From Psococerastis gibbosa (Eukaryota > Arthropoda > Insecta > Psocodea > Psocidae), in assembly GCA_963971405.1 (NCBI GenBank), contig OZ020485.1:51829469-51893468 (forward strand): a stretch of DNA of 64,000 nt. Direction: 5' to 3'. Below the pieces are notes generated by a model. That model was given only the letters and a program-made list of their open reading frames with translations, had not been told where the DNA came from and searched no databases. A program made the position numbers and the translations under genes. The number at the start of each line of letters is the position of its first letter. Within the stretch, counting starts at the first letter, position 1. Positions 21,627-33,159 of the stretch are shown piece after piece.

Positions 21627-24600
21627 CTCAAACAGAGTCTAAACCCGGCGGAGCATTTGCTGAACGAGTTGGGCTACCGCCTGTGCAATGTGGAGACGTT
21701 GTGTGTTCTGCTCGACGACTGCCAGCTTTACGATGCCCTTTTACTTTTCAGGCCGCCAGGTATGTAAAACCAAACTTGACATTTATCATATGGCAAAACT
21801 GCTTCAGTATGAGCTAATCTAGAAATCATTTAATAACTTATAGTAATATTGTATCGTTCTAGCCATGTAGCGTTCAGTACGTTGCCAAGGCACTTTCATC
21901 TGTTAAGAAGGTTATGCAACGCTTTCTCACGATATTTATAGTCGCACTTGGCATGCAATACATTGGAAATGAACTACGGATACTTATGATTGCAGAGTCC
22001 ATCTCGATTGTGGAGCAGCCCTGCGGCAACGGGGAGGAGAGGAGCCTGATGGTGGAGCGGGGTCGTAGTCTGCGCCTGCGCTGCCGCGCCACAGGCCTCC
22101 CACCCCCTACCTACCACTGGTTCTGCGAGGACGACCCCCTGCCTCACTGCGACAACTCTCTGCTGGTCCTTCCCGACTTTGGGTGAGCCAGTAACACAGT
22201 CCAATGACTGTCATGGCAAATGTTTAGCATTACTCACCCTGCACGCCTTCACAGAGTGAGGGTGACTCTTACATACTGCCTGGCCATTAAATTTAGCGGC
22301 CAATTGTGTCTGTCTGCTGCTACCGTATTTACCAATGCTTTCAATAATATTTCTTGTTCTACAACCTATTTCAATATCTTTTCATTTTTTATTAATTAAT
22401 TAAGTCCAACATCCTGCAGTTTTGTTGTCGAAATCTAACGTTGTCATTAACTGTTACCATGTTTCAGTGAGGAGCTTGAAGGAGACTACTATTGTATGGT
22501 GAGCCAGAAGGGTTGTGAGCCCGTGTGTTCGGACGTGGTGGCCGTCAGCCTCGTGCCCGAGCCGCCACATATCACTACTGAGCCCGCTAGCCAGCTCGTG
22601 GCCCGTCTGGGCCAGTCCCTAGATATCTCAGTCAGGGCCCGAGGACACCCCCGGGTCAGCTACCAGTGGTACTGTGAGAGCCGACAGCTAGACGGGCATA
22701 ACCAGCCCGACCTCAGGGTACGTACCACGTCCTGTCTGCAGTTTATTGTGTGAGCCATAATTATGAAGTTAATAGCTCAAAATCAATTCACAATCAGAAA
22801 TTGGAGCCACAATCTGATTGCAGGTGGTGGTGGCGAGTGAGCGCGATGAGGGTCACTACCGGTGCTTCATGTGCAACAGCGCAGGTGAGGTCTGGTCGCA
22901 GCCGTGCCTCTTGACCGTCGTCATAGGCCCCGACGACGTGACGCCGCGCCCTGTCCCGGCGGCCAAAGTGGCGCTCCTCATAGGCAACCAGGAGTACGAC
23001 AACATGGCGGCCCTCAACACACCTGAGGAAGACGTGCGCACGCTCGCCGACATCCTCTCCGCCCACGATTTCCACATTGTCGCGCTCCAGAACTTGAATC
23101 TCATCGAGATGCAGAACGCCGTGAAGACGGTGTGCACGATCATTCCCAAGGACGCCTACGGTTAGTATTGCAATAATAGGGGGGCGATCATAGGACATGT
23201 TATTATGTATTTTGAAACTGTTTATTTTGCAGTGGTGTTCTACTTTGGAGGCCACGGGTTTGAGATGAAGGAAAAATACATGCTGCCTGTGGACGCACCG
23301 CCCCCACACGCCTACTTGAAGTCAGATGCCCTGTCGGAGAGTGAGCTCCTCAGGGACATTCTCGACACCCAACCCCAGGTGAATATCACTACTCAAACTT
23401 GACTCCCATTCTTAGCTAGCCTATAATTAGTTACCAGCAGTTGTTTAGCATAATCAATATTGTAGTTGCACGTGTCCCCGGCGTCATACATCATTTGTGT
23501 GTGCGAGCAGGTTCTGCTGGCCCTGCTAGACTGCTGCCTCGAGCCACCTGATGCCGAGAACAAGGCCATCTTCAGCGAGGTGCCGGCCCTTCACACGTAC
23601 ACTGCAAACAACAACCTGATCCAGGGCTACGCCACGACCAGCTACCTGGCCGCGTACGAGCGTAACGATGCCAACAACGGTCTGTTTGTGGAGTACCTGC
23701 AGAAGTACCTTGTCCACGACATAACTATGGTCGATGTTCTCATGAATGTCGCCAAAGGTAACCTAACTTACTTCTTCTCAAACCCATTTGGCTTTACCCC
23801 ACCCTTTCTCTGGCTAGGTACGAAGTTGTTGCGTTAGAGCGCCTTATCCAATTCAGGCCCCCTCGCACATTCGTATTGGACTTAGACGGAGCAGCGTACT
23901 GGGCTTCTATGAGATCTTACCCTCGAATTTGATAGTGATGATAATATGAGCCATAATTTGTGTACAGACATGGAAAAGGAGAAGCAGAAGCCGTACAGGG
24001 GGACTAACGTGAGCCGGGACTTCCGGCTAAGCGACCTCAGTGCTCCATGTGAGTTCGTGCGCAGGCGCATAGACGGGCTGCTTCGCGTTCCTGACATCGC
24101 GGTGGCGACGCTGGAGCGTAGCGGCGTTGAGTCGCTGGTTACGTGCTCGCCCCACCTCGGCGTCTTCTGCAATAGTCTGCAGGTGACCTTGACAAATCTA
24201 CAAGGATTCAAGGTCACATGTGACACCAACGACCCGCACCTCGAGCTGCTCATGGAGCGTCAAGGAAAGGTAAAACGCATCAGTAGCGTGCCGAGGGGGG
24301 GGGGGGGGGACTGTCTGGCCCGGCCTATATTGCCTAAGGGCGCCAAATACCAAATTGAATAAACAAAATAGTCAAATGCATATGCTGCAACAAAAAATAA
24401 GAATACCAAAATAGGTATACTGTAATTATTTGGATTTCATTGTGGAGTGGGGTTGATAGGCACCAGCCTATCTGCAGTAATGCTGGTTTATAAACTTTTT
24501 GACAATGTCTCTATTGTTGCCACCTGTGAGAGGTCTTTCTCTAAATAAAAATCAATAAAAAAAGCTATTTACGAATGGCATTGTCTTAAAATAGACTGAG

Positions 24601-26916
24601 CTGTATTTTGTCCAGTGGCGCCATTAAGCGAATAAGGCGACCACTTTAAGCCCCGCACTTTTGTATTTGGCTCATATTTATTCAAGTAATTTCCCCCCTG
24701 TTTCCAGTTTTGTTAATAAAATGCGTTGAACCCCACTATTTCGCACCTTAGCTTTAAAAAAATGAACTGCAGGATCCCCATGTTTCGAGAACTTTCAATA
24801 AGTTTAGGTGGCTGATATCAAAACACGTAAACGCCCACAACTTTGGTCCTATTTTCTTGCAGTTGGGTCATTTCAGAATTTCGGCCATTTTTAATTTTCC
24901 TAACATTAACATCATGAAAGTATGCACTATTTTTCGACAATACAGTAGTTATAAAGGCTGTATTAGGAACGTTCAAAATAAAATTCAAGCAGTTTATTGT
25001 TTTTTACTAATAAAATAGCCAAATGGCAAAAATAGCTGGTTACGGAGTGGAGACTGCCTTCGATGAGATGGTAATGAACACCGTTTACACAAGATACAAT
25101 GAGTTTATTGGTGTAGAATTACAGCAAATAAACAGATATTTTGTAAAAACGTCGTTTTGAGAACAGTTTCGGTTCGGGGATTTTCTTCAAAGAGGGTAGG
25201 TGCAAATAAATGTCCTCAACTTTCGGCCATTTCCATGAATTCCGGAACTGTCGCATACATTTAACTTTAGCTTGTCGCTTATTGTCGAATTCATTGTGAA
25301 TCAGTTCAATAATTATATACCCGGATAAACCTCATCTAAGTATTGCACCAGGACATAATCACCAACTTTAAAAGATGGAGATGGACTTGTATCCTCCTCA
25401 TCTGACGATTTCTAAAAAATGACGCGAAAAAATTCATTTCCAGCAATCCCATTTGAATTGCATGGGCGGGTTTAAAGCAATTTTTTGGGCTGATGTGGAA
25501 GGCTTTTATCTTAATTTAAATTATACCCATGTCTTCGTCTATTCTTCTTCTTTCAGGCCATGCTATATTTGTGGAGATCAAGCATGGGGTTTGGCTTTGG
25601 GGGTGTGAAACGTCAGGGGGTGCGCACGATATTCAAACTACTTAAGGGCTTTTCCACATTTATTTCTCTTTCCAGTCATATATTATTATTTAAGTAAGAT
25701 TTAGTAATTTAGGCGTTGTCACGCTATCGTCCGTTCATCTGTAAAATGTAAACGGTACTGCTACTTCAGGCCTATTTTATCAAAACATTTCCCATGCCCC
25801 CTAATTTAAAAGCTGGGTATGTCCATTAGTGTTAGTTAGAATGGATGTCTCCTTTTGTTTACATTTGACTGTTGGTTGAAATTCAGTTACGTATCGGTGA
25901 TATACCTGTATTATAGTGACTTGTGTCTTACCTATAGAATATGCTTTGTTACAAGTTGTTTAATGTCATTTTATTGTGGGGTTTGTTTTTCAGTAAGAGA
26001 AAGTCATGTATTCAGTATAAGTCATTATGTTTTGAAATGAGAGAGCAGCAACAGAATTAGCTCTTTATAATAGCAGTCCCCTATTGGAGTAAATTGTCCA
26101 AAGTGTTTAATTCGTGTTGTCGTACTGTAATTGGGGAGCCAGGTGCCATTGAAATATGTGTTGCCCATTGCCAGAATGCTGTTAAGCGAAGAGAGTCCGG
26201 CTGGTCTGCCGTATTCAGTGTGGATTACATGTACTTTGTCGGCAGTATTCCACATCGACCACGGCTCAACAGCCTGGTTCTCTCGCCTCATGATAGTGTC
26301 CGCCTTGATTTTGTTTTTAGGATTTAGTGATAACGGTGAAGAACTTGCAGCGATTGCGGTGTAGCCGCGTGTTGTCACTGTCGCTGGCGTCCCGGGACGG
26401 GCCGCTGCTGGACCACGCTGACTGGTGCCTGGGCAAGCCCATGATTGCCGTCGCCGACCTCTGGTAATTCATTAATTAACTATATCTTATTATACTAGCT
26501 AACATAAGCTAATTTCAACAGCATTTATTCAAAGGCCCTCACAAATGTAGGGAATTCTTTTATCATAACAACACCAGTATTATTACCAATCGTTTAAAAA
26601 CGTCAGAGAAAACTGATAATAGCTATAAATAGCTGGCTACATGTTGTATTGAATAAGGCTGATGAGATTGGGTTTAGAAGAAAGAAACAATTCAAGTTGG
26701 CCATGATTAATGAGCTTTGCCGTATTCCTGCCATGCAGTCAGCCAATGTCGTCTCAGATATGAATTTAAAAAAACGTGTTTATTTCTATTACTAGACTCA
26801 TTACGACCATTTTCGTGGGATGGTGCGGAAATGTTTGCCTGGATTCTCTTACATCATTATTAAACGTCATGATTTATTTGTATTGCAGGATGCCAGTTCA
26901 ACAGAACCCCAGCTAG
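21627..26916 (+). CDS. MALT1: Paracaspase, MALT1 family (5'-incomplete, nine exons)
   Basis: MALT1 is a cytosolic scaffold and Arg-specific cysteine protease downstream of CARD-BCL10 signalling to NF-kB. Exons: 21627-21759, 21996-22182, 22468-22717, 22824-23160, 23233-23378, 23511-23757, 23968-24269, 26321-26463, 26889-26916. All have GT-AG borders and phases agree, giving 590 residues to TAG. Order: death-domain end (1-44), Ig1 (about 47-125; C74, W86, C116), Ig2 (about 135-222; W174, C204), caspase-like domain (about 238-440), and a C-terminal Ig-like region with VGKP-like LGKPMIAVADL. Catalytic His is H310 in FYFGGHGFE. Catalytic Cys is C360 in LLDCC, aligned to human C464. The Ig2 B-strand Cys is Val162, while an extra Cys follows each Ig Trp (C88, C176). 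Coding exons are GC-rich against AT-rich introns. It ends soon after the third Ig, without the long human tail. The death-domain start is missing. Confidence 0.93.
24270..26320. other. MALT1 intron 7: repeats, no exon seen
   Basis: Contains a poly-G tract (24,297-24,309), CCAGTGGCGCCATTAAGCG (24,615) typical of poly-C/G MITE ends, and generic AT-rich sequence. The open frames around 26,025-26,380 on both strands lie mostly in the intron and are not supported as exons, apart from exon 8 starting at 26,321. Confidence 0.5.
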
Positions 26917-27001
26917 CGTTGCCTTCACTCATTCAAACATCTTACTGTGATATTGCTTTGTATGTATAATAACAATAACTGCCTTTCATTGTCGCCCCTT
27001 T

Positions 27002-27268
27002 CACCGAACTGTATAACACTGACATTAAATTAACTTTGGTTCAAGAGGCAACCTCCTCGTTATGTATATCAGAATATTTTGTGGTCCAGCGGTTAAGACG
27101 ACGCCCCGGTTAGGCGTAGATCGTGGGTTTGAATCCCGCCAAACCCAGTTTTTTCCATATCCTTTAATTTCGGTTATAACGAGGAGGTTACCTCTTCAAC
27201 CAAAGTTAATTTAATGTCAGTGTTATACAGTATATACCATATAATACTACAATGTAATAAATAAAGCT
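27002..27268 (+). mobile_element. tRNA-cored foldback SINE, copy 2, with 10-bp target duplication
   Basis: An inverted tail arm (27,011-27,063) and a direct arm (27,176-27,228) match over 53 bp with two differences. Between them lies a tRNA-like core (about 27,077-27,148) with B box GTTTGAATCCC, then a T run and ATATCCTTTAATTTCGG. The unit is flanked by TCGCCCCTTT at 26,992-27,001 and 27,269-27,278. It lies between the 3' ends of MALT1 and PLGRKT. Confidence 0.85.
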
Positions 27269-27924
27269 TCGCCCCTTTAACTTTGCTCGTCATATCGACC
27301 TATTTAGTAATGAAAAAAAACGAGAAAATAGTGTTATACGTAATATTATACGTGTTGATTGATTAGCGGTGTCCATCACCATCCAACTTGCTTTGAGTAT
27401 GAAAGAATTAACTGAAACACTGGCTGTGTAGATTCCGATGCATAATAGAGCTCATACCAGGATGTTATCATGGTCATTCCAAGCGTAAAACTAGGCTCAC
27501 GTTATTTAGACTAGAAATATTTTGCTGCTTTTCCAATTGATCTGTAGTTTAGTTTTGTAAAGGCACCTATGTGATCTGATAGGTATCTTTTTTTTCTGTT
27601 TAATGTTGGCCAAAATCGTTAGGGGAAACTAAAAGTAGGCCCAAATGAAATCGTACGCCCTATCTGAGTTGGATACTAAAAAAACAATGGAATAAACAGT
27701 TTTTTTTTTCAATTTCTAGATCAAACTGTAGTTTAATATTCAATGGACGCATTAATTGTTGAATCAGGCTGCGATTCTATAGTATTAGTAGAAAATGTCG
27801 CACACATGGAAAGTTTACATCAATCCAGTGTAAAGCCAAGAAATGTAGCCGTGGTTATAGGGGTCTGTGTCGAATGCACCTTGAGCTAATGTGCGACGAT
27901 ACAAATGTAGGGCGTAGGCGTGGG

Positions 27925-30250
27925 TTATATTGCGGGTGTCGCGGGATGCAGCCGTTTCTGTTCGTGGTCCTGAATTCGGGCCTGATCGATGGTCGACGGC
28001 GTGGGCAGACCACATGGCAAGTCCACCAAATCACTCTCGAACTGAAACAAAATAAATTGGCCGTCATCAGACGATAAAACTTGTATTCAGAAAAGCGCTA
28101 AATTGATGCCCCAAAATTGATACTATCATGTGAGTCATGGACGGATCTCTTGAGAACCATAGAGTCAGATGTTGCAACTGGAAATTAGCTCATCTTCTTA
28201 TAATGGAGGAGCACAAAATTTCCACTATTTACCTAGTTACAAGATGGTGGCCGATTGAAACCTTATGTAATTTTTTTTTCTACGGCCACTTGGCTAAGCC
28301 TATATCAATAATATTTGTTACTCCCTAAATTGTGACTACGCATCGTCCAACTCCCTTGCAAGGCATTGCAGGACCGATACCCCTATGTCAAGGTCCAACG
28401 CCATAATGTCCGTTACTTCCGTAACCGAGTACACCAAACCTTGACCAATGGCAACTGTTAGTCTATCCCTCGCGGCTAGATCCATGCGTGGGCAGTCCGA
28501 TAAAATGTGTTCCACCGTTTCCGGTTGGCCACACTGATCGCAAGAGGCAGAGTCCACAATTGGCATTCGTTGTAGGTGACACTTCGTCCTGGTGTGTTCT
28601 GATATCAGGCGTGATGAGGCTGTCAATTCATATCTCAGTTAATATTAGTCGCAGAGGAATGAATTAAAATTTGACTGAGAGCCCGTATTATTGTCTACGA
28701 TAATGGTTATCAACACTTTTTACGACAAATCAACGATTTCAAGATGACGTCCAGTCAAAGTAAAAATAATTTAATAAGTAAAAGTTCATAGTCGTCATTG
28801 TTTGGAACACAAGAGTGTTTTGTGTGTTGATGTTGTGGTCGGGAAAATAATGAAGTATTTTTTATTACATACCGGTACATAGCGTAGGAAGCGTATAGGA
28901 AAAGCAGGGTCTGCGGAGTCTCCCTACACCTGATTGGTCAGAGCCGAAAGGGATGTTTTTTTTTCATATAGGCCTACACGTAGGTGCGAAATTGATGTGT
29001 TTACGCATTTTGAAAGTAAAAAATCCTAAGGATTTCACAGACGAAGACTTAGCCTATTTATGGAAAATTGAAAACAGGGGGCTCAAAAGGTTTCCCCAGG
29101 ACATATTTGTTTTACAAAATAAATAGGAGCGAAACATTTTTTTATACACAACGACAGGGCAAAGCTCCTACACGTTTTGTATTATTATGAGTAGTTTATA
29201 ATCACAATTTTCAAATGTATAGCTACTGTATATGAAGATTAACTTTAGCCTACTTGGATAAGTCAAAGTTTCTTTCGCAGGGAACAATAAATTGGAATTT
29301 AATATGATGCCATAATTTATCTTATATGATTATATATACTTTATGAAGGAAATGTATACATAGTGCCAAGTTATAGGTATTTAACCAAACTGAACAAAAA
29401 AAAGACGACTAAAAAATGCCTACGCGTACCTGTAGTATCATTTCCGCTTCGTTTATGACGCGGTGGACCGCGTTGCCGTAAGCTTGATCCACCTGCAAAC
29501 CAAAATATTACCCAAATTTATAAACCTTTATAAAAGTACACGTGCTGGTACCGTACCGATACCATGCACTGGCTAGCTATAGTTTTCGATCCCTACCAAT
29601 AACACTGGCTTCATTTTCTGGCCAAGCTTCGGAGGGCATGTAAAGCAGGCGGTCCCGGGCCTTCCTATAGTTGAGTGTATAAGAGAGGGCTTTATAGCCC
29701 TAACTCCGCTAGGTTGGCTTAGTAATAGAAACAATAAAAAGTCCTTATTTATAACATATCTTCAAATCCTATTACTGCAAGTACGCAGGAAAACAGGCCT
29801 GCGGGTAGGTCAGTCAGTATACATGGTAGGAACTCACGAATTCACGCAAATACTTAGTTATGCAACAGTGCAATAAACTAGCCTATTAGCCACTGGACGT
29901 GATTACTCATACAACTACAATATAAGTTTACAGTACCGTATAGGCGCATGACATTTATTTACCTGATATGCTAAAACGAATGTGATTGGCAGTATGGGTG
30001 CCAAGTAGGCATAGTTCTTGGTTCTGGTCCAGCCTAAGTAGAGGACAGGCACGCAGGTCGCGTACGCTGCGACGCACCACAGCGACAGCTCGCGAGTATG
30101 TGCTATCTCTAGGGCGCGCCGCCTCTCTCGCAGCTGGTTACCCATCTGGATATGCCGCTCCATCTTAATTCTGTTCATCTCTGTGATGAACTCCTGGTTG
30201 TCGCGGAACGTTTCAGCCATGGAGGGGCCGTGCCCTAACACGCCGCCCAT
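27925..30250 (-). CDS. PLGRKT: Plasminogen receptor (KT)-like membrane protein
   Basis: In vertebrates PLGRKT is a small integral membrane protein that binds plasminogen. Three minus-strand exons, all phase 0: 30250-29963 (96 codons), 29492-29430 (21 codons), 28041-27925 (38 codons and TAA), 155 residues in all (human 147). Residues 12-60 match the helical N-terminus (NQEFITEMNRIKMERHIQM, LRERRRALEIAHTREL). Two membrane segments follow (about 58-77 and 82-96, ending PITFVLAYQ). Exon 2 aligns with the YGxxxxRVxxEAExIL region and exon 3 with LPxGLxTxxxIDQAR. The protein ends ATPAI, so the C-terminal lysine that gives the family its name is absent. ATG 30,250 is chosen for the exon-wide match. 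Convergent with MALT1. A LINE fragment lies in intron 2. Confidence 0.9.
28336..28626 (-). mobile_element. LINE C-terminal zinc-knuckle fragment
   Basis: The minus frame reads RLISEHTRTKCHLQRM, then SCDQCGQPETVEHILSDCP, the Cys-Cys-His-Cys motif found at the C-terminus of RNase H-bearing or I/Jockey-type LINEs. It lies wholly in PLGRKT intron 2 in the same orientation. The 5' portion is missing. Confidence 0.65.
29610..29755 (+). mobile_element. tRNA-derived SINE, second family, 5'-truncated
   Basis: Body only: TTTTCTGGCCAAGCTTCGGA through GGCGGTCCCGGGCCTTCCTA to a tail of AAAAAGTCC then TTATTTAT. The tRNA head is absent. It lies in PLGRKT intron 1. Confidence 0.75.
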
Positions 30251-30365
30251 CTTGCAGCCACTGCGTGTCAGCTGCCGGCCATTTTGAGCTGACGCAGGCG
30301 CCTCACCCCCCCCCCCCCTCCCCCGACCCCGCGCGTCCCAGGGCTTACCAAAATGTCGTTACTGC
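30251..30365 (-). promoter_or_regulatory. GC-rich PLGRKT promoter and leader with short upstream ORF
   Basis: Directly upstream of the PLGRKT start is a GC-rich block with a poly-C/G tract (30,307-30,317) and CGCGCG-type CpGs, unlike the surrounding AT-rich DNA. The leader has an upstream ATG in an AAAATGGCCGGC context that opens a four-codon frame (ATG GCC GGC AGC TGA) just before the main ATG, which could lower translation. The AAAATGGCC motif also resembles a YY1 site. Confidence 0.5.
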
Positions 30366-30481
30366 GGTGCAGCTTGAATTGAAGTGAATTTTAACTGTTT
30401 AAGTCAATAACGTAACTTACCTATGTTGTGTCTGCGTTGTGGGTTAAGGTGGCTTTTCCACTGGTCAATTTGTTTTTTGTA

Positions 30482-30670
30482 TTTTGAGATTTTTTGTTCG
30501 TTTTATTTTAAGGAGACTATTATGTAAACATACTTAACTTACCTATTATAAATTAAGTTATTATATTATTAATGATGTCTGCTACCATATTATAATTTAA
30601 CGTATAAGATAAGTTAGGTATCTACATATAATAGTCTCCTTAAAATAAAACAAACAAAAAATCTCAAAAC
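30482..30670. repeat. Inverted repeat with 45-bp arms
   Basis: Left arm TTTTGAGATTTTTTGTTCG through AAGGAGACTATTATG (30,484-30,525) is mirrored by 30,627-30,669, with one small mismatch, around an AT-rich centre of about 100 bp. GGAGACTATTATG also occurs as ATAATAGTCTCC at about 10,390 and a diverged form at 53,645, suggesting a MITE family. Confidence 0.65.
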
Positions 30671-31271
30671 ACAAGTGAATATTTAGTGAAGCAAATTTGC
30701 CGGTTGAATAGCCGCCTAAATCAGATCATTATAAGAAATTGTACTGCAGCATAGTATAGGATTACCTATATTGAACTATATTTACATTTTTGCACACAAT
30801 TCTTACGACATTTCAATTCAAGTGGCATACTGGATGCGTGATAGCATGCGTGATATTAAAAGCATGATGAATAGTCTGTCAACATTATAGCTATATTAAA
30901 TTTATCAATTTAAAAATAAACATTGCTGTTGTAAACCAAAATAAGTTGACATCAGACTGACATCAGAGGTGTAAAGTATTAGAATGATGGCGGGGGCATA
31001 ACTATAAGTATAGGCCTTATGACGTCATCAAGCTTTCCGTATAGGCTTCCCCAACACGGAATCACAGATTCACAAAAATTTAAAGCGTTTGATAGTTCTG
31101 AACTTGAAATGATGTAGGGCCTCAAGGGCATAGCCAGTGTCTCTACCTCTAACTAATAAGAGAGTAAGACTAAGTAGTAAGTACTATGGCGGCTATTCCA
31201 CCGACTTCGTTTTTCAGGGTGAAAAGTGAATGTGCATGACACACATCATTATAATAAGTCTCTGTACTCTG
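30671..31271. other. No gene seen
   Basis: AT-rich intergenic sequence with no supported open frame or repeat end. Confidence 0.5.
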
Positions 31272-32806
31272 CAGCGTTTCCACTTTGAGGGAAATTTCCA
31301 TTTTTTAGGGAAAATCCGGGTTTATTCACTGCACTAAAGGTAAATATAGAAGGGAAAAGGGAATTTTGAGGGAAATTTGCAGAAATAAGAGAGATTTTGA
31401 GGGAAAACTGGTGGAACAGTCAATGATTAAAAAAACTAGCTGAAAATGGAAAAAGTTACAAGGAATAATTAAAACACATAAAATTCGATAAATGTGAATA
31501 AACAACAGTTTCAAATTTTAGCGCGGATGTTATGATACCATTCTGATACCACGACTTGGTGGGAATTTTAAAAACAGGAGTATAGCCTACATGGTACATC
31601 AGTGCTTTGTTTATGATATGATGATTTGACTAGTTGTAGCAGCTAGCAGCATAACTGCATGAGGTAGAGGCACAGGCACGTGTTTTGGGTCCGGAGATAG
31701 AATGGAGTTTTAAATAAACAGTAGAATCTGTTTATTACAACATCGAAGGGAATTGACAAACATGGATGTCATACAAGGCGTATAGTATATACAATATATG
31801 AAAACCAAACTTTCTTGTGTAATTCGTCATAATAGGCGTTTGGTCAATATAGACGGAGTCTTAATAAACGGATTCTACTGTACATTGAGGTTACACCAAT
31901 TTTAGAAAAACTCGTTGAAAGAGCGAGGGAACATCATTGGCGTAAATATGGGGCTCCTCCCCAGGATTTCTGGTGACAAATGTAGGCTAAAGGCGTAGTA
32001 TCCATAATATCGAAAGGGAAATTAATTCTTGGTGTGCTTATTTCACATGAAAGACATAATAATAATAATAAACAAATTGACCAAGCACTTTCACAAAAAA
32101 GATACTACTCAAAAAGCTTCAAACCCCAATACTACAGACCTATTTTTTCAATTTTTTTCTCCGGGGGTGACCCCCGGGCCCCCCTCAGTGGTAGGTTTAT
32201 TCGTCGGTAAAATCTCAACTGAACTGCTTGCTAAATGCGTGAAATCTCACTAATTTGGGCCTATTAATAATTTTTTTTCTCCGTGGGAGACCTCCGGGCC
32301 CCCCTGACTCCAGGGTATAGCATGTGTATTAGTCACTTATACCCTACTTGAAAGATGAATGCATAGGTTCCAATTTTATAGGCAAAATTCTCCCGCACCC
32401 ACCGAGAAAAATATCTAAATCCGCGCCTGGATGGTACCAACATTCAGACCAGGTTTAGCAATTTGGCCGTCATGCATACAGAGAATGAGACGACTAGGCC
32501 GCTGGGCGTGTCAGAAGCAAAAAGTTTACTTTTTTTTCCTGAACTTAAAATAGTTTAGTGTACAATGTATTTCATACACATTAAAAAGCAAGAAAATTGA
32601 AATAAAATAAAGTCATATAATTTGTTAGACAGACTTCAGAAGTGAATGAGTAATGAATCAGTTTTGGGGGCCCAAAAGCCCCCCCCCCAGAAATTTTAGG
32701 AATTTATAAAATATAGGAAAATTAGCGAATTGGGCGGGCGAGGGAAAATAGAGAAATTTTGAGTTGCCGCTGAGGGAAATGTGAAGTATCGCAAGTGGAA
32801 ACGCTG
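31272..32806. mobile_element. Non-coding DNA element with 14-bp inverted ends, host to a nested MITE
   Basis: Ends CAGCGTTTCCACTT (31,272) and AAGTGGAAACGCTG (ending 32,806) are perfect reverse complements. Several GAGGGAAA motifs lie just inside both ends. CAG...CTG ends suggest hAT affinity. No transposase is recognisable. A related copy of the 61.7-kb MITE (starting CATTGGCGTAAATATGGGG near 31,937) lies inside, with poly-C/G-rich segments to about 32,430. I could not define a matching target duplication. Confidence 0.6.
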
Positions 32807-32984
32807 GTGGCGACTGTGATTCTGTCTTGTGTAATAAATTGTTTTCTTGAGAACTCAATTGCATCTAGTGTATTCTTTAAAGGTTATGTCTGGACTTATG
32901 GTGTTACTCATATATTATATGATATAGCGCGTAGGCGTACATCAATTCTTCACTTCACTTCAATTTATTGGCGGATTTAGCTTT

Positions 32985-33146
32985 ACATTGTAGTATTATA
33001 TGGTATATACTGTATAACACTGACATTAAATTAACTTTGGTTGAAGAGGTAACCTCGTCGTTATAACCAAAATTAGAGGATATGGAAAAAACTGGGCTTG
33101 GCGGGATTCGATCCCACGATCCAGTTTTTTCCATATCCTCTAATTT
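32985..33146 (-). mobile_element. tRNA-cored foldback SINE, copy 3, 13-bp target duplication
   Basis: Read on the minus strand: a short inverted piece (AAATTAGAGGATATGG...), then half a tRNA core with B box GGATCGAATCC, the T run, CATATCCTCTAATTTTGG and the full tail ending near ACTACAATGT. Flanked by CGGATTTAGCTTT at 32,972-32,984 and 33,147-33,159. The 5' inversion and long duplication are what twin-primed reverse transcription leaves. Confidence 0.85.
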
Positions 33147-33159
33147 CGGATTTAGCTTT

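Noticed and set aside
22794-23309. A 171-codon minus-strand gene inside MALT1
   Set aside because: It is the shadow of GC-rich MALT1 exons, without domain or splice signals.
26025-26378. A 117-codon minus-strand gene overlapping MALT1 exon 8
   Set aside because: No domain, mostly intronic, and antisense to a confirmed exon.
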